This document shows positions 7,401 to 9,812 of a DNA stretch of 9,812 bases, one piece after another. A program made the position numbers and the translations under genes. Positions within the stretch are counted from its first letter, which is position 1. Each line of letters opens with the position of its first letter. A model generated the notes under the pieces. That model was given only the letters and a program-made list of their open reading frames with translations. It did no database searches and had not been told where the DNA came from. The stretch spans positions 1-9,812 of the forward strand of contig DASRFK010000329.1 in NCBI GenBank assembly GCA_035651635.1. The letters are read 5' to 3'. The stretch comes from JANXQE01 sp035651635. GTDB lineage: Bacteria > Verrucomicrobiota > Verrucomicrobiia > Limisphaerales > UBA8199.

Positions 7401-8138
7401 TTACGGCGCCTGGCGCTTGCTCTCTGATTTGCCGCCGCTGGCTAACCGCTGTTTTCGCAGCTCCAGCGTCTTGGGGTCGGTTTCCCAATAACCACCGGAT
7501 TCAAAAAACTCGCCATCGGAAGTGACATTCAAAACAGGATTGTGAAGGAAGCAGCGAAGAATGGGAACTACCGGGCCAAACTCCGCAATTTGCCTCGTCT
7601 TCCACTCTCGCATGGTCATGGCGGCAGGCAGGTCTGGGAATGCGTTGCGGATAACCTTCGGAATAGGTTTGGCGCTGAACTCATAAATGTAGGAAGTCGT
7701 CAGATGCGGGTCCTCGTTGCCGTATAACTCGGCTTTGCCCGTCCGGCGAAAAAAAGGCGAGACCAGCACGTTGCTGTCCGGAAGGTATTTCGGCACCAGG
7801 TCCGAAAGCCAATCGGGCAATCTCCCATGCTCTTTCTCATAAGCCTTCAGGCTACTGTAAATCATTAGCATGTTTTGCTTGTCGACCTGGCGTTCCTCGG
7901 CGGTCGGGTTCGACGCGACGGAAACCGCTGGACGGGAACTTTGGGGTGGCGTTGGATCCTGGCCGCCCGCTGGTATCCGAGCAAAGAGGACAAGCCCCAG
8001 CCATGTCGCTGCTGTGAGTGGATAATTATGCGACAACAATCGTCGCTTTCTGAAAATCCCACGGCTGGTTAAACGAGGAACGACTTTAAAAATTGTCGTT
8101 GTTGCCAAACTGGCTGTCTCTGCTTGAATCGTGCTCAT
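7401..8138 (-). CDS. Exported or anchored pseudopilin-like hypothetical protein
   Basis: The ORF is open back to 8315, but the extra 59 codons are low-complexity and cross unrelated-looking intergenic DNA, so I take the ATG at 8138 (245 aa, 'MSTIQAETASLATTTIFKVV'). No Shine-Dalgarno settles the start. A basic cluster (about 22-33, 'RLTSRGIFRKRR') and a hydrophobic stretch (about 41-55, 'LTAATWLGLVLFARI') form a probable signal or anchor, followed by a Pro/Ser-rich linker. The body contains 'MIYSSLKAYEKEHGRLPDWL' and 'SDLVPKYLPDSNVLVSPFF', and ends with 'FGPVVPILRCFLHNPVLNVT' and 'SDGEFFESGGYWETDP'. This layout resembles the C-terminal region of GspG/pseudopilin-like proteins abundant in Verrucomicrobiota and Planctomycetota. 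The prepilin peptidase site (Gly-Phe-Thr-Leu-x-Glu type) is absent, so it is unlikely to be a true pilin. It probably forms an operon with the HEAT-like gene 10 bp downstream. Function is unknown. Confidence 0.68.
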   Translation of the reverse strand: MSTIQAETASLATTTIFKVVPRLTSRGIFRKRRLLSHNYPLTAATWLGLVLFARIPAGGQDPTPPQSSRPAVSVASNPTAEERQVDKQNMLMIYSSLKAYEKEHGRLPDWLSDLVPKYLPDSNVLVSPFFRRTGKAELYGNEDPHLTTSYIYEFSAKPIPKVIRNAFPDLPAAMTMREWKTRQIAEFGPVVPILRCFLHNPVLNVTSDGEFFESGGYWETDPKTLELRKQRLASGGKSESKRQAP

Positions 8139-8396
8139 AAGGCTTGAGTAATCCCGACAAGGGAAATATTGCAGCTCATTATTCGTGCAGATTACCGCTC
8201 CAATTGTCTCGGTTGTCTCTTGCGCTTTTACTCCTCCTGCCCGGCTTGGCAAGGAGAAAACGCCAGCGAGTGCCCGGCGAACGCGAGGGGGCGCAGGTTC
8301 ATCTTGATATTGCAAACGGAGCGCGGGACGTCCCGCGCTCCGAGCACGTTTCGTGGTTTATGTTCGATAGGGATTCGTCTAATCTAGGCCTTGGAC
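8139..8396. other. Divergent intergenic region, no gene supported
   Basis: This 258-bp gap separates the minus-strand pseudopilin-like gene from the plus-strand threonine aldolase and must hold promoters for both. I cannot name a convincing -35/-10 pair. It contains a small imperfect hairpin (arms CTCCTGCC at 8234-8241 and GGCAAGGAG at 8248-8256) and the long palindrome annotated separately. A 24-codon minus-strand reading frame here has no recognisable features. Confidence 0.5.
8317..8342. repeat. 26-bp perfect palindrome upstream of the threonine aldolase gene
   Basis: The half-site CGGAGCGCGGGAC (8317-8329) is followed immediately by its exact reverse complement (8330-8342), with no spacer. 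It ends 54 bp before the aldolase ATG. A GC-rich two-fold symmetric site this long could be an operator for a dimeric regulator, a cruciform or hairpin, or a dispersed genomic palindrome. The sequence alone does not decide between these. Confidence 0.6.
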
Positions 8397-9431
8397 ATGG
8401 CAACCATTAATGTGATTGATTTGCGCAGCGACACCGTGACGAAACCCACGGCGGCCATGCGCGACGTAATGGCGCGCGCGGAGGTCGGGGATGACGTATT
8501 TGGGGACGATCCCACCGTCAAGGAACTCGAGAGTGAGACGGCAACGCTGTTGGGCAAGGAAGCCGCACTCTTTACGACCTCAGGCACGATGGCGAATCAG
8601 TTGGCAATCCGCAGCCAGACCGAACCCGGTGACGAGATCCTGGTCGAGGCCGGCGCCCACATTTATTACTATGAAGGCGGTGGACCGGCGGCTCTCAGCG
8701 GCGTGATGTGTCGCTGCCTGGCCGGCCAGCGCGGGGTGTTCGGCGCAGCCGATGTGGAAGGCGCGTTGCGACCCGTCGATCCGCATTTTGCGCGCACGCG
8801 CCTGGTTTGTGTGGAGAACACTCACAACCGTGGCGGCGGCAAGATCTGGTCAAGGGAGCAGATCGGGGAAGTTACGGCAGCGGCGCGCGAACATGGGCTG
8901 CTCTCGCACTTGGACGGCGCGCGTTTGTGGAACGCTTCGACAGCCAGTGGCGTGGCGGAGCGCGAATATGCCGCCCCTTTCGACTCGGTGAGCGTCTGTT
9001 TTTCAAAAGGGCTGGGAGCCCCGGTGGGCTCGGCGCTGGCTGGCTCGAAGAGTTTGATCGACCGGGCGCGGCGGTTCCGCAAAATGTTAGGCGGTGGCAT
9101 GCGCCAGGCCGGAATCATTGCCGCAGGAGCGCTCTTTGCCTTGCGCAATCATCGCGGCCGATTGGCGGAGGACCACGCGCACGCCAAACTGCTGGCCTCC
9201 GGTCTCAGTGGAATCCCAGGCCTGGAGGTTAACCCGGCAGAAGTGGAGACGAACATGGTCCGTTTTCGAGTGAAAACCATGCCCGCGGCGCAACTGGTGG
9301 AAAGGCTTAAAGCACGGGGCGTGCTCATTCTGCCGGTGGCGCCCGACACGATTCGGGCGGTGACGAACCTGATGGTCTCTAGTAAAGACATTGAAGAGGC
9401 CGTCCGAATCATTTCAGAGGAAGGGAAATAA
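8397..9431 (+). CDS. ltaE: Low-specificity L-threonine aldolase (PLP-dependent)
   Basis: The 344-residue enzyme starts at ATG 8397; an in-frame TTG at 8391 is less likely because 'TINVIDLRSDTVTKPT' already begins at the usual family position. Only a weak AGG lies about 8 bases upstream. Threonine aldolases split L-threonine or allo-threonine into glycine and acetaldehyde in the cytoplasm. Family signatures are all visible: 'DLRSDTVTKPT' near the N-terminus, 'GDDVFGDDPTVKELE' (31-45), 'LFTTSGTMANQLA' (phosphate-binding region, 58-70), 'EAGAHIYYYEGGG' with H88 (the stacking or catalytic His), 'VCVENTHNRGGGKIW' (137-151), 'HLDGARLWNA' with D173 contacting the PLP ring nitrogen, and 'CFSKGLGAPVGS' with K204 as the Schiff-base lysine. 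Length and motif order are normal, so the gene appears intact. Neighbours are unrelated, suggesting a stand-alone transcription unit that ends at the inverted repeat just after the stop. Confidence 0.96.
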   Translation: MATINVIDLRSDTVTKPTAAMRDVMARAEVGDDVFGDDPTVKELESETATLLGKEAALFTTSGTMANQLAIRSQTEPGDEILVEAGAHIYYYEGGGPAALSGVMCRCLAGQRGVFGAADVEGALRPVDPHFARTRLVCVENTHNRGGGKIWSREQIGEVTAAAREHGLLSHLDGARLWNASTASGVAEREYAAPFDSVSVCFSKGLGAPVGSALAGSKSLIDRARRFRKMLGGGMRQAGIIAAGALFALRNHRGRLAEDHAHAKLLASGLSGIPGLEVNPAEVETNMVRFRVKTMPAAQLVERLKARGVLILPVAPDTIRAVTNLMVSSKDIEEAVRIISEEGK

Positions 9432-9512
9432 GCTGCTCGCGGGACAGTGCAATTAGACCACGGATTGACCCAGATGAACACTGATAGAAGCGGTCCCGGG
9501 CACGCGAGCAGC
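9432..9512. repeat. Inverted-repeat element after the threonine aldolase gene
   Basis: A perfect 10-bp arm, GCTGCTCGCG (9432-9441), is repeated in inverted form (CGCGAGCAGC, 9503-9512). The symmetry partly extends further in, with GGAC at 9442-9445 matching GTCC at 9493-9496. The ~61-nt interior includes ACCACGGATTGACCCAGATG followed by AACACTGAT (9457-9485). From memory, variants of this interior recur between genes in Verrucomicrobiota and Planctomycetota; this is recollection, not a search. The left arm starts directly at the base after the aldolase stop codon, so in RNA it could form the 3' end of that transcript. No U run follows. Confidence 0.5.
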
Positions 9513-9526
9513 AGGTAGAATTTTCA

Positions 9527-9812
9527 ATGATGAGACGTCGAATATTTTTGAAACAATTGGGACTGAGCGCTGGCACAGCCTTGGTTTGTCCACCCATTAC
9601 AATGGTCTGGGCAGCGGCGGAGCGCCCGGGCGGGCAACCAAACCAATCAATCCAGTCGGACCCCGCCTTGCGCGAGGATTGGCTTGCTCGATGGGAAAAG
9701 AACATCGAGGCCGACAGTCATAATCGGTATTGCGATAAAGAAACGGGCGAAGAGCTCGGCTGGCTGGTGAGCCCATTCCTGAACGGGTTCTATTATGGAT
9801 TTCTAGCCACGC
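9527..9812 (+). CDS. Tat-exported protein of unknown function, C-terminus beyond the window
   Basis: The reading frame from ATG 9527 is open to the right edge (95 codons plus one base), so the protein is partial. A second ATG follows immediately. A plausible ribosome site, AGGTAGA, begins 14 bases before the start. The N-terminus 'MMRRRIFLKQLGLSAGTALV' matches the twin-arginine signal pattern (RR-x-F-L-K then a moderately hydrophobic stretch), with a possible cleavage after 'MVWAAA' (about residue 31). Folded, often cofactor-bearing or Verrucomicrobiota catabolic enzymes use this route. The mature part begins with a Gln/Pro-rich linker, then 'WLARWEKNIEADSHNRYCDK' and 'ETGEELGWLVSPFLNGFYYG'. 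I recognise no family from this fragment. The Trp/Tyr-rich segment would suit a glycan-active or alpha-helical toroid fold, but that is only a guess. It is likely a separate transcription unit from the aldolase, given the inverted repeat between them. Confidence 0.75.
   Translation, partial: MMRRRIFLKQLGLSAGTALVCPPITMVWAAAERPGGQPNQSIQSDPALREDWLARWEKNIEADSHNRYCDKETGEELGWLVSPFLNGFYYGFLAT

Noticed and set aside
8139..8315. N-terminal extension of the pseudopilin-like gene back to 8315
   Set aside because: The added residues look like translated intergenic DNA and have no signal character. The signal or anchor follows naturally from the ATG at 8138, although no ribosome site proves it.

Overview
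The window looks like chromosomal DNA from a soil- or freshwater-type member of the Verrucomicrobiota, perhaps the Limisphaerales/Pedosphaera group. This is an inference from several things. The base composition is moderately GC-rich. One short protein pairs an anchor with HEAT-like repeats, and another is a pseudopilin-like 'RLPDWLSDLVPKYLPD' protein. There is a large secreted glycosidase-like protein, a Tat-exported protein, and intergenic palindromes of a kind I associate with that group. No rRNA, tRNA, CRISPR array, transposase, phage gene or plasmid function is visible.

Layout, left to right. Positions 1-299 (minus) hold the N-terminal part of a DoxX-type membrane protein, cut by the window edge. 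Positions 404-3103 (minus) hold a two-gene two-component system. The upstream gene is a membrane histidine kinase (four predicted TM helices, PAS, GAF, HisKA_3-type DHp and ATPase). Fifteen bases downstream lies a NarL/FixJ-type response regulator. Divergent from the kinase, across a ~134 bp gap, is a 1104-residue exported protein of the GH38 alpha-mannosidase type (3238-6552, plus) with an N-terminal discoidin-like region.

After it comes a ~160 bp palindromic, MITE/REP-like element (about 6619-6780). It sits between the convergent ends of the glycosidase gene and a minus-strand pair of small envelope proteins: a pseudopilin-like protein (7401-8138) and an anchored HEAT-like protein (6770-7390), 10 bp apart and probably one operon.

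A 26-bp perfect palindrome (8317-8342) lies in the next divergent gap. It is followed by a complete low-specificity threonine aldolase (8397-9431, plus), then a second inverted-repeat element (9432-9512), then the start of a Tat-signal protein (9527 onward, plus) cut by the right edge.

The clearest functional link is kinase plus regulator. Control of the divergent glycosidase by that pair is possible but unproven. The other genes look like an ordinary mixed neighbourhood. The items most worth a second look are the GH38-like enzyme with altered active-site motifs and the three intergenic palindromic elements. I see no evidence for a defence system or another new multi-gene machine.
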